The translations under genes and the position numbers were made by a program. A DNA stretch of 64,000 bases, taken from NCBI RefSeq assembly GCF_006337165.1, contig NZ_CP040896.1:372001-436000 (forward strand), in the 5' to 3' direction. Positions 51,063 through 60,347 of the stretch are shown one piece after another. This stretch comes from Hymenobacter jejuensis (lineage in GTDB: Bacteria; Bacteroidota; Bacteroidia; Cytophagales; Hymenobacteraceae). Each line of letters opens with the position of its first letter. Positions within the stretch are counted from its first letter, which is position 1. The notes beneath the pieces were generated by a model. It was not told where the DNA came from. It saw only the letters and a list, made by a program, of their open reading frames with translations, and searched no databases.

Positions 51063-52715
51063 TCAGTAATACACCGTCCACTTTCCTAAGTGCTGATGCT
51101 GGGTAAAGGAACGCAGCATCCATTGGCGCTCAGGCTTCAGGCTGCCTTTCACCAGCAGCACAGGACGCTGCGCAAACAATTGATTAACAGCATCTTGCTG
51201 TTTGGCATCGTGGAGATAAATCAGTGTGTTGCGCCAAACAGCAGAGGGCTCGAACTGGGTTTCGCGGTCGAGGTTGTGGTTGCCATCGTTGAGCGATACC
51301 GGGATGCGGCCCGTTTCAAAGGCCAAAGCTGGCAGCAATTCATTGTAGACTAGCACTTTCCTGTTTTCCAGATGCCGTTGTTTTATGAAATAAGCAAGCG
51401 GCCGGGCGCCGTTGAAATCCAGCTCGTTCTGTTGCATCAGCGGCTTAACTGAAATCAAGAGGGCAACGGTAAACAACACGCTCGCTACCAATATTCTAGG
51501 CGCAATTCGAATCTGGCTCCAGAGCGTGAGCGTGAGGATCATAACCAGAATGCCAGCAGCCGGCCAGATGGCAGAAAACGGACTGGCCTGCAACGGTACG
51601 TCCGTGACGGTTACCACCACTGGCAGCATGCACAAGGTTGCCAGCACCGCGCCGTAAAACGCCACGAACCCCACATACCACCGATACAGTACGCCGTCGG
51701 TGAGGCGCCCCAGGTAGTAGACGGTAAGCAACGCCACGCCCGGAAAGATTGGCAGCACGTACAGCAGCAGCTTGGATTTCGAGATCGAGAAAAACACCAG
51801 CGGCAGCAACACCCAGAAGATGAGCACATTGCGCCACTGCTGCGGCACCGAAGCCCAACGCATCCGGATGGCATAGACCAAAAGCGCAGCGGCCCACGGC
51901 AAGCTCGTGGCCGGCGCCAGCACTACATAAAACCACCACGGTTTGGCACGGTTGAAAGTCGCCGCATTGGCAAAACGCTCTACGGTATGCTCAAACAGGA
52001 AATAGCGCAGAAATGCCGGATTCTCGATGATCAGATACAAATACCAGCTCAAACCCAGCAGCACAAACAACACAATGCCCACGGCGTGATGGATCGTAAA
52101 CGGTCGGCGCGTTTGCTTCTGCCGGAAATAAAAGCCAATAACGGCCATCAGCGGCAACACAAAACCCACCGGGCCTTTGGTTAGGAACGCCAGGGCCAGC
52201 CCCACCCAAAATAGGTACAGCCCCCAGCGACGACCGTCGTGGTAATAGCGCAGGATGCCGTAGGTAGCAGCCAGTTCCAGCGTGGCCAGGTAAGCGTCAG
52301 TTGTAACATTTAGTGCCGAGATGAGCACCACGGGCAGTGTACCGTAGATGATCGCTGCGGCCAAGGCCCGTGCGCGGTCGCCCTGAAACAACAGTTGCCC
52401 CAAGCCATACACCAGCAGCACTTGCAGCAGCACAGCCAATACAGGCAGAATGCGTACGCCTTCTGCATTCGGCCCAAACAAGGCCAGCCCGGCAGCAGTG
52501 AGCCAATACGTTAGCGGGGGCTTGTGAAAATGCTGGATGCCCAGCAAGCGCGGGTGCAGCCAATCCTGGCCGACCAGCATCTCCCGCCCAATTTCGGCGT
52601 AACGGGCCTCGCTGCTTTCCAACGGCCCCCAGCTCCCGATGCCCACCAGAAAGGCGACGCCCAACACCAGTACAAACAACCAAAGCCAAGTACGGGACGT
52701 GAGGGGAGCAGGCAT
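51063..52715 (-). CDS. GT39/PMT-like membrane glycosyltransferase (ArnT-like)
   Basis: 550 residues from ATG at 52715 (MPAPLTSRTWLWLFVLVLGV). Many transmembrane helices. The first loop carries SSEARYAEIGREMLVGQDWLHPRLLG, with the acidic motif (EAR) of GT-C fold enzymes, and HFHKPPLTYWL follows. It transfers a sugar from a polyprenyl-phosphate donor to a lipid or protein acceptor in the periplasm. A copy of the dispersed motif on the minus strand (about 51170-51195) lies inside. Confidence 0.88.
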   Translation of the reverse strand: MPAPLTSRTWLWLFVLVLGVAFLVGIGSWGPLESSEARYAEIGREMLVGQDWLHPRLLGIQHFHKPPLTYWLTAAGLALFGPNAEGVRILPVLAVLLQVLLVYGLGQLLFQGDRARALAAAIIYGTLPVVLISALNVTTDAYLATLELAATYGILRYYHDGRRWGLYLFWVGLALAFLTKGPVGFVLPLMAVIGFYFRQKQTRRPFTIHHAVGIVLFVLLGLSWYLYLIIENPAFLRYFLFEHTVERFANAATFNRAKPWWFYVVLAPATSLPWAAALLVYAIRMRWASVPQQWRNVLIFWVLLPLVFFSISKSKLLLYVLPIFPGVALLTVYYLGRLTDGVLYRWYVGFVAFYGAVLATLCMLPVVVTVTDVPLQASPFSAIWPAAGILVMILTLTLWSQIRIAPRILVASVLFTVALLISVKPLMQQNELDFNGARPLAYFIKQRHLENRKVLVYNELLPALAFETGRIPVSLNDGNHNLDRETQFEPSAVWRNTLIYLHDAKQQDAVNQLFAQRPVLLVKGSLKPERQWMLRSFTQHQHLGKWTVYY

Positions 52716-52787
52716 AACAACGGGAATCTTAGATGGCCAACGCAAAAGCGGTTGCAATGTTAGCCAAAAACCCGCGGCAAGCCGTCC

Positions 52788-54047
52788 TTACAACTGCGCC
52801 AGACTCCGCTTGTTCTTCTTTAGAAAGTCCTTGGCTTCCTGCAAAACATCCGACTTCGGATCGGCTTTTTCGCGCACCACTTGGTAATAGCGGCTGGCCG
52901 TACGCATATCCCGCTCGCGGGCGGCAAGACGCGCCAAATTCAGATTGGAATACACGTAGAACGCTCCTTTCAGCTCGCCGGTGGTTTCGGCAAACACGAT
53001 GCAGCGCTGGAAATAGTCCTTGGCTTTGGCGTCGTCCTTGTAGTATTTCTGCATAAACGAGCCGAGGAAATACGTGGCATAGCGGCCGCTATTACCCTCA
53101 TAACCAGGCATTCCCTGATTCAGCTTGTCTAGGATTTCTTTGCTTACCCGCTCGCATTCCCGGTCGCGTCCTTCACGAAAACAAAGCAACGCATACAACC
53201 GCTGGAAGTAGCCATTGTCCGGGTACATATCGACTAGCTTTTTGGCGATGGGCAGCGCGTTTTCCGGCTTGTTTTCTTCGTTGAGAAAAATGCGCATCAG
53301 AAAAAACTTCGCCTCGTTGCCGGTATAGAAGCCGTTGTCGGCCACGTTCTTGAGCTGCACCAAGCCTAGTTGCCGGTTGCCCTTGGGGAAGAAAAGTAGT
53401 ACGGGTTTCAGCAGCGGGTAGGTTTCCGAAATCCAGACGGCGTAATAGTTAATAAGCGCTTGCCCGAACATAAATTCTGGACTTAATCCGTTGGCTTCCT
53501 GACACTTATTCAAATACGTCAGGGCGTGCTTGGCCCGAAAAGTGGCCTCGGTCCAGTTGCCCCGCTCCGAGCTTAGGCGCGCATTGAAACCGTAGGCTGC
53601 AGCCAGAAAGAAGCAGGCTTCGTAGTTTTTGTTGTCGCGCTTGTAGAGCTGCTCGCCTTTGGTGATGGCCGTGTCCATGTAGGCGAAAAAGATCTTGTCG
53701 TACTGCTTCGTTTGCAGATTCGTCGGTTGGATCTTCCACCAGGTGCTCAGGCCCAGCAGGAAGTAGGGCATCGGGTGCTGGGGGTAGCGGCGGCGCAGCG
53801 AGCGGAACTGCTTTTCGGCCTTGTCGTACTTGAAGTTGTAGAGGTTCTGCACGGCTCCCTCCAACTCCAACTGGATGTCCTTATCCATCAGCAGCCAACC
53901 GCTGATATCCACCGCTTCGGGCAGAATGTCCACGTTGTCCACGTCGATGTGCCGCATGGGCATCTCCGTAAGTGTGTCAGCCTGTTGGGCCCACACTGCT
54001 AGCGGAAACAAGAAGAATAATAGGATAAATTGTAATTTTCTTATCAT
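52788..54047 (-). CDS. Exported TPR-repeat protein
   Basis: 419 residues from ATG at 54047 (signal peptide MIRKLQFILLFFLFPLAVWA). The mature protein is a row of helical repeats (YNFKYDKAEKQFRSLRRRYPQHPMPYFLLGLSTWW and similar), ending in YYQVVREKADPKSDVLQEAKDFLKKNKRSL. Probably a periplasmic scaffold; no enzymatic domain. It is 72 bp upstream of the GT39 gene on the same strand, so possibly co-transcribed. Confidence 0.82.
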   Translation of the reverse strand: MIRKLQFILLFFLFPLAVWAQQADTLTEMPMRHIDVDNVDILPEAVDISGWLLMDKDIQLELEGAVQNLYNFKYDKAEKQFRSLRRRYPQHPMPYFLLGLSTWWKIQPTNLQTKQYDKIFFAYMDTAITKGEQLYKRDNKNYEACFFLAAAYGFNARLSSERGNWTEATFRAKHALTYLNKCQEANGLSPEFMFGQALINYYAVWISETYPLLKPVLLFFPKGNRQLGLVQLKNVADNGFYTGNEAKFFLMRIFLNEENKPENALPIAKKLVDMYPDNGYFQRLYALLCFREGRDRECERVSKEILDKLNQGMPGYEGNSGRYATYFLGSFMQKYYKDDAKAKDYFQRCIVFAETTGELKGAFYVYSNLNLARLAARERDMRTASRYYQVVREKADPKSDVLQEAKDFLKKNKRSLAQL

Positions 54048-54379
54048 AACAACGTCTTTATGCCACTCCATTTACCAACATAACCGGCGCTCCCCGCAAC
54101 AGGACAAAAATATGAACTTCGCGCCTAATGCAGACGAAAAATTGTCTTTATCCGTCTTACAAAAGCATCACATAAACAATACCAAAATAATAATTACCTG
54201 ATCATAAAATTGAATTATACTCATTAAGCTCTTTATAAATCTACGTGTGCTCTTCTGATAAGTCCGGTAGGCTTATGGGAAAAGCCTAGAGTTCAGCCGC
54301 TTACCGCAATCAATTATCATTGACGCCTTAACTACTGCGCAGTTAGGCGGTTCTAGTGGTACCACCATTTCAATGGGCC
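54048..54379. other. AT-rich divergent intergenic region
   Basis: 332 bp, clearly AT-rich, without a gene. It has several weak partial copies of the dispersed motif (around 54030-54050 and 54190-54215). Confidence 0.5.
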
Positions 54380-55867
54380 ATGAAAATTCTGCTTACCGGC
54401 GCTACGGGCTACATTGGCCAACGCCTATTGCCGCTGCTCGTAAAAGCCGGCCACGATGTGGTATGCTTGGTGCGCGACGAGCGGCGCTTTGAGCTACCCG
54501 AGAGCTTGCGCTCGCGCGTGACAGTGGCCCAAGGTGATTTGCTACAGCCCGACTCGCTCCACGACCTGCCCCTGGACTTGGATGCCGCGTATTACCTCGT
54601 GCACTCGATGAGTGGGCACACCAAAAACTTCGTGCGGCTGGAGCAACAGTCGGCGTATAATTTCACGCAGTACCTCAACCGCACAACGGCGCAGCAGGTC
54701 ATCTACCTCAGTGGCATTGCCAACGACCGCGCCCTGAGCGCGCATCTGCGTTCGCGTAGGGCCGTGGAGAAAGTGCTCAAAAAGGCCGAACGAGCAGCCC
54801 TTACCGTGCTGCGAGCCAGTATCATAATCGGCTCAGGATCAGCATCTTTTGAAATTATTCGGGATTTGGTCGAAAAGCTCCCCGTGATGGTGACGCCGCG
54901 GTGGCTCAACTCACGCTGCCAGCCCATCGGCGTGCGCGACATCATGTTCTACCTCACGGCAGTGCTCGCCAACCCAGCTTGCTATACTACTTCCTTCGAC
55001 GTCGGCGGACCGGACGTACTGACCTACAAGCAGATGCTGCAAGGTTTGGCGGCCGTACGCGGCTATCGGCGCTACATTATCACGGTGCCTGTGCTCACGC
55101 CGCGGCTGTCGTCGTGGTGGCTGTATCTGGTTACCAGCACCACATTTTCACTAGCTCAGAGCTTGGTAGAAAGCCTGCGCAACGATACCATCGTGGCCCG
55201 CAAACGCAGCATTGAGGCCGTGGTGCCGCACGCGTGCATGAGCTACAGCGAAGCATTGAAGCTGGCCTTTTCGCGCATCGAGCAAAACGAAGTGGTGAGC
55301 AGTTGGAGCGACGCGCTCAGCAGCGGCGTGATCGAGAAGAACTACATGGACTTCGTGCAAATTCCTCAGAACGGCATGCTCACCGATCGGCAGACGTTGC
55401 GCTTCACCCGCGACCCCGACGAAGTGCTGCGCAACATCTGGAGCATTGGCGGCGACAGGGGCTGGTACAAAGTCGATTGGCTTTGGCGCCTGCGTGGGCT
55501 GATGGACAAGGCCGTGGGCGGCGTAGGCCTGCGGCGCGGGCGCCGCTCCCCCACCGACTTACGCGCCGGCGACCCCCTGGACTTTTGGCGCGTACTTGTC
55601 GCCGACCGCAAAAACCGTCGGCTGCTTCTCTATGCCGAAATGAAATTGCCCGGTGAGGCATGGCTGCAATTTCGCATCATTCCTAACCCCGATGGCACGC
55701 ACACGCTGGAACAGTTGGCTGCTTTCCGGCCGCAAGGCCTAGCCGGTCGCCTATATTGGTACTCGCTGGTACCGTTCCACTTTGTCATCTTCAAGGGCAT
55801 GATTGAAAACATCGTCTACTATCCGGTGGCGCCCACGCATCACCCTGTGCTGTCGGCACCTGAATAG
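54380..55867 (+). CDS. NAD-dependent epimerase-like protein with DUF2867 C-terminal domain
   Basis: 495 residues from ATG at 54380 (MKILLTGATGYIGQRLLPLL gives the Rossmann motif at residues 5-13). NADP preference is suggested by CLVRDERR. The second half (residues about 335-490) is a DUF2867/SRPBCC-like domain (DPLDFWRVLVADRKNRRLLLYAEMKLPGEAWLQF). Relatives are predicted oxidoreductases of unknown substrate. An upstream in-frame start at 54356 is possible but adds a poor stretch. Confidence 0.85.
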   Translation: MKILLTGATGYIGQRLLPLLVKAGHDVVCLVRDERRFELPESLRSRVTVAQGDLLQPDSLHDLPLDLDAAYYLVHSMSGHTKNFVRLEQQSAYNFTQYLNRTTAQQVIYLSGIANDRALSAHLRSRRAVEKVLKKAERAALTVLRASIIIGSGSASFEIIRDLVEKLPVMVTPRWLNSRCQPIGVRDIMFYLTAVLANPACYTTSFDVGGPDVLTYKQMLQGLAAVRGYRRYIITVPVLTPRLSSWWLYLVTSTTFSLAQSLVESLRNDTIVARKRSIEAVVPHACMSYSEALKLAFSRIEQNEVVSSWSDALSSGVIEKNYMDFVQIPQNGMLTDRQTLRFTRDPDEVLRNIWSIGGDRGWYKVDWLWRLRGLMDKAVGGVGLRRGRRSPTDLRAGDPLDFWRVLVADRKNRRLLLYAEMKLPGEAWLQFRIIPNPDGTHTLEQLAAFRPQGLAGRLYWYSLVPFHFVIFKGMIENIVYYPVAPTHHPVLSAPE

Positions 55868-55899
55868 TATCTACTTGATGATCAATTAGTTGCAATCAA
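55868..55899 (+). repeat. Dispersed palindromic motif at 55.87 kb
   Basis: TATCTACTTG, core ATGAT, right arm CAATTAGTTGCAA. Lies between convergent genes and overlaps the DUF2905 stop codon. Confidence 0.65.
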
Positions 55900-56126
55900 C
55901 CCCCAAGCCGCCGCACAAGCCACAAAACGAGGCTCAACAATACGCTTAGCAGCAGCATCGACACCCAGGGCGCGTAGAAGCGGAAGCCGGGCCGCTCCAC
56001 GCGGATATCGCCGGGCAGGCGGCCAAACCAGCTGAACCAGTTGCCGCCGCCCAGCCACACGATCGCACCCAGCACGACAAGCACGAAACCAGCAATGAGT
56101 ATCAGCTTTCCGATCTGAGGCGTCAT
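55896..56126 (-). CDS. DUF2905 small membrane protein
   Basis: 76 residues (MTPQIGKLILIAGFVLVVLG): first helix, then the DUF2905 motif GGGNWFSWFGRLPGDIRVERPGF, then a second helix. Unknown function. ATG at 56126; an upstream extension has no support. Confidence 0.85.
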   Translation of the reverse strand: MTPQIGKLILIAGFVLVVLGAIVWLGGGNWFSWFGRLPGDIRVERPGFRFYAPWVSMLLLSVLLSLVLWLVRRLGG

Positions 56127-56158
56127 AACAGTAAACAGTTGCGAACCAGCTAATTGTG

Positions 56159-56431
56159 CTAGTTCCAGAGCTGCGTAAACACAAGCACTATTCCGATCAC
56201 GACTAGGGCGTATACGAGCAAAGCCAGCCATTCAGCCCGCTGCTTGAAGTCGTAGGGATACTTGTTGCGGGCTTGCTGCTGTACCCAAATGGAGGCAAAC
56301 GTGCCACCAGCCGCCAAAATTAAACCCGGTGTTTGCGGAATCGCCTGCCGAAACAAGAGCAGCAACGCCACCAGCGGCAGCAAACCGACGAGATACCCCA
56401 TCAAGCGGGCGGTGAACAGATTGGAAGGCAT
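56159..56431 (-). CDS. Small membrane protein, two to three helices
   Basis: 90 residues from ATG at 56431. Hydrophobic segments LMGYLVGLLPLVALLLLF, GLILAAGGTFASIW and WLALLVYALVVIGIVLVF. No family recognised. It runs into the DUF2905 gene 32 bp downstream, so the two may be co-transcribed. Confidence 0.65.
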   Translation of the reverse strand: MPSNLFTARLMGYLVGLLPLVALLLLFRQAIPQTPGLILAAGGTFASIWVQQQARNKYPYDFKQRAEWLALLVYALVVIGIVLVFTQLWN

Positions 56432-56531
56432 GGCGCAGGGGCAAAAATCAGGGCGTTGCTGAGACAACAGCGGTGCAAATCGCGAAGTAACATACTATCC
56501 GGCCGATAGCTTAATCAGGAATAGGGATCAA

Positions 56532-56564
56532 AATATAAATAACTGACAATCAATTATTTACAAA
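56532..56564 (+). repeat. Dispersed palindromic motif at 56.5 kb
   Basis: AATATAAATAACTG, core ACAAT, right arm CAATTATTTACAAAG; contains AATCAATTATTTA (exact WATCARNNNNTTR). Confidence 0.75.
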
Positions 56565-56599
56565 GATAAGGTTTGCATGGTTTTCTGCCAGAACAACAT

Positions 56600-57580
56600 T
56601 TATTGGACGGGCTGCCAGACTTGTGTGCGACGGAGCTGGTGCAGCAGCGCATATACTTGGCGCAAGCCAAACGTACCGGCTTCGCCCACGTCGTAGATGA
56701 CTTTTTTCCGCCCGCGATTGTAGGTAACAGTGAGCGTGCTGCGCGGTATGTGATTGAGGGTCAGGCGGTATTCGTTGCGCAAACGTGGAAAGTTGAGGTA
56801 GATCAGCAACGACGCGATTTCGTCGTAAGCACGCGGACTGATGGTAGCTGTCAGGTGCTCGGCAGTGATGTTGGCGGGCGCTAGAATAGGCGCTTCTGTG
56901 AAGCTATAAGTGGCTTTGCCGTCGGCGCCAATCGTCAGCTCCGATTGCGACGAGGTGTGATACGCAAACGAAGATGTGAATTCGATTTTCTCAATCTGGT
57001 ACTGGTATTCCTTGCGCGTATATTCAACAAAGCCGCCGAACCGATGCGCCAACAGGAACTCCTGCCGATCACTCAACGAATCTGTGTTGTAAAATGAGTT
57101 GGCGTAGTCAACGTACCGGATCAGCGGCAGCACTCCATCGTATACGACTTGCGGCACGGCGCAAGTGCGAAAAAACTGGCGCTCAAACGGCTCGATATAA
57201 AACCGGTTATTGCCCGAATCGAGTACACATACCACGTTGCTTTTCGCGTCGGCATCCCGGCCGATCAGCAGCAGATCGGAATAGCCATTGCCGTCGAAAT
57301 CAGCTTTTTGCCAAGCCTTTGCGCCGGCTTTCTTCAGTTGGGTTTCGCAGCGTTTATCCGTAAACCGCAACGTATCGCTGACGGTGTAAGTATGGTAGTC
57401 GCGGCCGCCTACCTGCTGCACGAAACGCGTGATGTCGGCCGCCGAATTTAGGGCGTCAATCTGATTGGGAAAGTGCTCGCGGGCGCTGTCCGCGGGGCGA
57501 TCGGAAAGCACCAGCTTGCTGGGAGCGCAACTACACAATACAGCAAGAGTAACGGCCCACAACGGTCCAGCAATACGCAT
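56600..57580 (-). CDS. Lipoprotein of unknown function with an FG-GAP-like motif
   Basis: 326 residues. Lipobox near residue 18 (LAVLCSCAPS). One calcium-type repeat ADFDGNGYSDLLLIG is present. The C-terminal segment LTVTYNRGRKKVIYDVGEAGTFGLRQVYALLHQL resembles the end of DUF6438-type proteins, but this is not certain. Periplasmic or outer-membrane lipoprotein. ATG start at 57580. Confidence 0.7.
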   Translation of the reverse strand: MRIAGPLWAVTLAVLCSCAPSKLVLSDRPADSAREHFPNQIDALNSAADITRFVQQVGGRDYHTYTVSDTLRFTDKRCETQLKKAGAKAWQKADFDGNGYSDLLLIGRDADAKSNVVCVLDSGNNRFYIEPFERQFFRTCAVPQVVYDGVLPLIRYVDYANSFYNTDSLSDRQEFLLAHRFGGFVEYTRKEYQYQIEKIEFTSSFAYHTSSQSELTIGADGKATYSFTEAPILAPANITAEHLTATISPRAYDEIASLLIYLNFPRLRNEYRLTLNHIPRSTLTVTYNRGRKKVIYDVGEAGTFGLRQVYALLHQLRRTQVWQPVQ

Positions 57581-57658
57581 AGCAATCAGCTCAGGAAAGC
57601 GAAAAAGCGGAGCCGATGGCTGGCTCCGCCCTCCCCAATATACGGCTCGCGCAACTCC

Positions 57659-60208
57659 TTATTTCTGGTCGAACACGAATTCCACGCGGCCTTCCGGCGA
57701 TACCGTCAGGGCCGCTTCAAACTTCTGCCCCGTGCGCTGTGAAACAAAGCCCCGAATGGTGCCGGTTTTGCCACGGCGCAGCAGCTGCACGATTTGCGCA
57801 TCCGTGAGCATGCGCCCGCACAGCTCCAGCGGCACCCGAAACTGGCAATCTTCGCGGAAACGCGAGCAGCCGTACGCCGTTTTGCCCTTGAGCATGGTGC
57901 CCAGGCGGCACACCGGACACGGAATTTGCTGGGGTGCTTCGGCCGTGGCGGGTTTGCTTTCGGCGGCGCGCACCAGTTCCAGCGTGTGCTGGGGCGTCAG
58001 GCGAACTGCCGCGTCGAACTTCTGGCCCAAGTCGTCGATAAACCCTTTGATGACGGGTGTGCGGCCTTTTGCAAGCAGGGCGTGTATCTGCTTGTCCGTC
58101 AGATTTTTACCCTCAAATTGCGTGGGCAGGCGCAACTGACAGCCTTCGCGCCACCGCGAGCAGCCAAACGCCGATTTGCCCTTGAGTACATGGCCTTCGC
58201 CACACGCCGGGCAAGTGCCCAAGCTACCCGGCACGGCCGGCGCAGTCGCAGCTTTGGCAGGTGCTTTTGCTAATACCGCCGCGCCTTTCGCGCCGGCGGC
58301 GCTCGTGGCGTCGGCCGCGTTGGCCACCGTAATGCCCCGGCCAGACCCGTCTTGCTTTACCTCCAGCACCATTTCGCGCACCAGTCCTTTCAGCTCGCTC
58401 AGAAACTGATCGGGGGCTAAGCTGCCGCCCTCAATCTGGCGCAGCTTCCGCTCCCACTGCCCGGTCAGCTCTGCCGATTTCAGCGTGGGGTTACGGATCA
58501 GGCCAATCAGCTCGACGCCCGTGGGCGTGGGCACGATGCGCTTTTTGTCGCGTCGAATATAGCCGCGCTTAAACAGCGTTTCGATGATGGCCGCGCGCGT
58601 GCTGGGCCGCCCAATGCCATTTTCTTTCATGGCTTGGCGCAGCTCGTCGTCGTCGATGTTGCGACCGGCCGTTTCCATGCCGCGCAGCAACATCGCCTCG
58701 GTGTATTCGCGCGGCGGCTGAGTTACTTTTTGGTCGAGGCGCGGCTTGTGCGGGCCGCTTTCGTCTTTCACGAAGTTGGGCAACACGGTATTCACCACGT
58801 CATCGTCGCCTTCGGTAGCCGCTTTGGGCGTAGATGGCGCCTGCTGCTTTTCCGGATCGCCGTACACCACGCGCCAGCCCGGATTCAGAATTTGCCGGCC
58901 GCGCACCCGGAACGGATACCCCCCGGCTTCTGCCGTCACGGTTGTGTTGCTGACTTCGCAATCGGGATAAAACGCCGCCAGAAAGCGCCGCACGATAATG
59001 TCGTACACGCTCGACTCGTTGCCGCCCAAGCCACCCGCGCTCGCGCCCGTCGGGATGATGGCGTGGTGATCGGTAACTTTGTTGTTGTTGAAAACCTTGG
59101 TCGATTTACGAATCTTATCGGCCAACAGCGGCTGCGTAAGGCCCTGATAGCCACCTAGTCCGCGCAAAATCCCCGGAATCTTGGCGTACTGGTCGTCGGG
59201 CAGAAACGTAGTATCGACACGCGGGTAACTGACCACCTTTTTCTCGTACAGGCTCTGTACCGTCTTGAGCGTATCTTCGGCCGACAGCCCCAGCTGGTTG
59301 TTGCACTGCACCTGCAACGAAGTCAGGTCAAACAGCGACGGCGGCGACTCATAAGCTTTCTTGATTTCGACGCCTGTTACGGTAAGCGGCACGTCCTTCA
59401 CGGCCAGCATGGCGGCGTCGGCTTCCTCTTGGCTCACGAAGTAACCGCGGGCTTTCAGGCGGGCTTTTTCGTCGGGCTCGTCGTCCTCGGCTTTGCCTTT
59501 TTTGGGCGGCGCCACGTGGCTGAACAGCGTGCCACGGTACTCAGTGCGCAACACCCAATACGGCTCCGGCTTGAAGTTCTGAATCTCGTGGTAGCGATCG
59601 ACCAGCAGCGCCAGCGTGGGCGTCTGCACCCGGCCGAGGCTCAGCACTTGGCGCTGCCCGGCGGCGTATTTTAAGGTAAACAAACGCGTTGCGTTCAGTC
59701 CCAACAGCCAGTCGCCCACGGCGCGGCTCTTGCCGGCTTGGTACAGCCGATCAAACTCCGCCCCGTCGCGCAGATTTGCAAACCCCTGACGGATAGCCTC
59801 TTCCGTAAGCGACGAAATCCAGAGGCGTTTGAAAGGTTTGCGGTATTTGGCTTCCGTCAGCACCCAGCGCTGGATCACTTCGCCTTCCTGCCCAGCGTCG
59901 CCGCAGTTGATGACTTCTTCGGCGTTGGCCAGCAGATTTTTGATCACGTTGAACTGCCGCACCACGCCGTCGTCGCGGCGCATGAGCTTGATGCCGAAGT
60001 TGTCGGGCATCATGGGCAAGTCGTGGATGCTCCAGCGCTTCCACTCGGCACGGTAGTCCTCGGGCTCTTTGAGCTGGCAGAAGTGCCCAAAGGTCCAGGT
60101 GACTTGGTAGCCGTTGCCTTCGTAATAGCCGTCCATGCGGCGGTTGGCACCGAGCACGTTGGCAATTTCGCGGGCTACGCTAGGCTTTTCGGCAATACAG
60201 ACTTTCAA
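57659..60208 (-). CDS. topB: DNA topoisomerase III
   Basis: 849 residues if it starts at the TTG at 60208 (LKVCIAEKPSVAREIANVLG); this matches the family N-terminus exactly. A TTG at 60250 would give 14 extra residues. TOPRIM motif INCGDAGQEGEVIQRWV, active-site Tyr in VSYPRVDTTFLPDD, and TGASAGGL in the core. The C-terminus has two tandem zinc-type modules, CPACGEGHVLKGKSAFGCSRW and CPVCRLGTMLKGKTAYGCSRF, each followed by a topo-C repeat. Resolves catenated DNA in replication and recombination. The TTG start may limit expression. Confidence 0.92.
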   Translation of the reverse strand: MKVCIAEKPSVAREIANVLGANRRMDGYYEGNGYQVTWTFGHFCQLKEPEDYRAEWKRWSIHDLPMMPDNFGIKLMRRDDGVVRQFNVIKNLLANAEEVINCGDAGQEGEVIQRWVLTEAKYRKPFKRLWISSLTEEAIRQGFANLRDGAEFDRLYQAGKSRAVGDWLLGLNATRLFTLKYAAGQRQVLSLGRVQTPTLALLVDRYHEIQNFKPEPYWVLRTEYRGTLFSHVAPPKKGKAEDDEPDEKARLKARGYFVSQEEADAAMLAVKDVPLTVTGVEIKKAYESPPSLFDLTSLQVQCNNQLGLSAEDTLKTVQSLYEKKVVSYPRVDTTFLPDDQYAKIPGILRGLGGYQGLTQPLLADKIRKSTKVFNNNKVTDHHAIIPTGASAGGLGGNESSVYDIIVRRFLAAFYPDCEVSNTTVTAEAGGYPFRVRGRQILNPGWRVVYGDPEKQQAPSTPKAATEGDDDVVNTVLPNFVKDESGPHKPRLDQKVTQPPREYTEAMLLRGMETAGRNIDDDELRQAMKENGIGRPSTRAAIIETLFKRGYIRRDKKRIVPTPTGVELIGLIRNPTLKSAELTGQWERKLRQIEGGSLAPDQFLSELKGLVREMVLEVKQDGSGRGITVANAADATSAAGAKGAAVLAKAPAKAATAPAVPGSLGTCPACGEGHVLKGKSAFGCSRWREGCQLRLPTQFEGKNLTDKQIHALLAKGRTPVIKGFIDDLGQKFDAAVRLTPQHTLELVRAAESKPATAEAPQQIPCPVCRLGTMLKGKTAYGCSRFREDCQFRVPLELCGRMLTDAQIVQLLRRGKTGTIRGFVSQRTGQKFEAALTVSPEGRVEFVFDQK

Positions 60209-60347
60209 ATCGCTGGTTCTCGCTGAATTTGTTGATTTCGCCGAGGCCAAGGCTTCAGCGACTAAACAACAAAGATACGGCGAGAAAAAGTCGATTTATA
60301 CGCCCGCTTATCCGCTGGTTATACGGCCTGCGCGTGGCTCTACCCAA

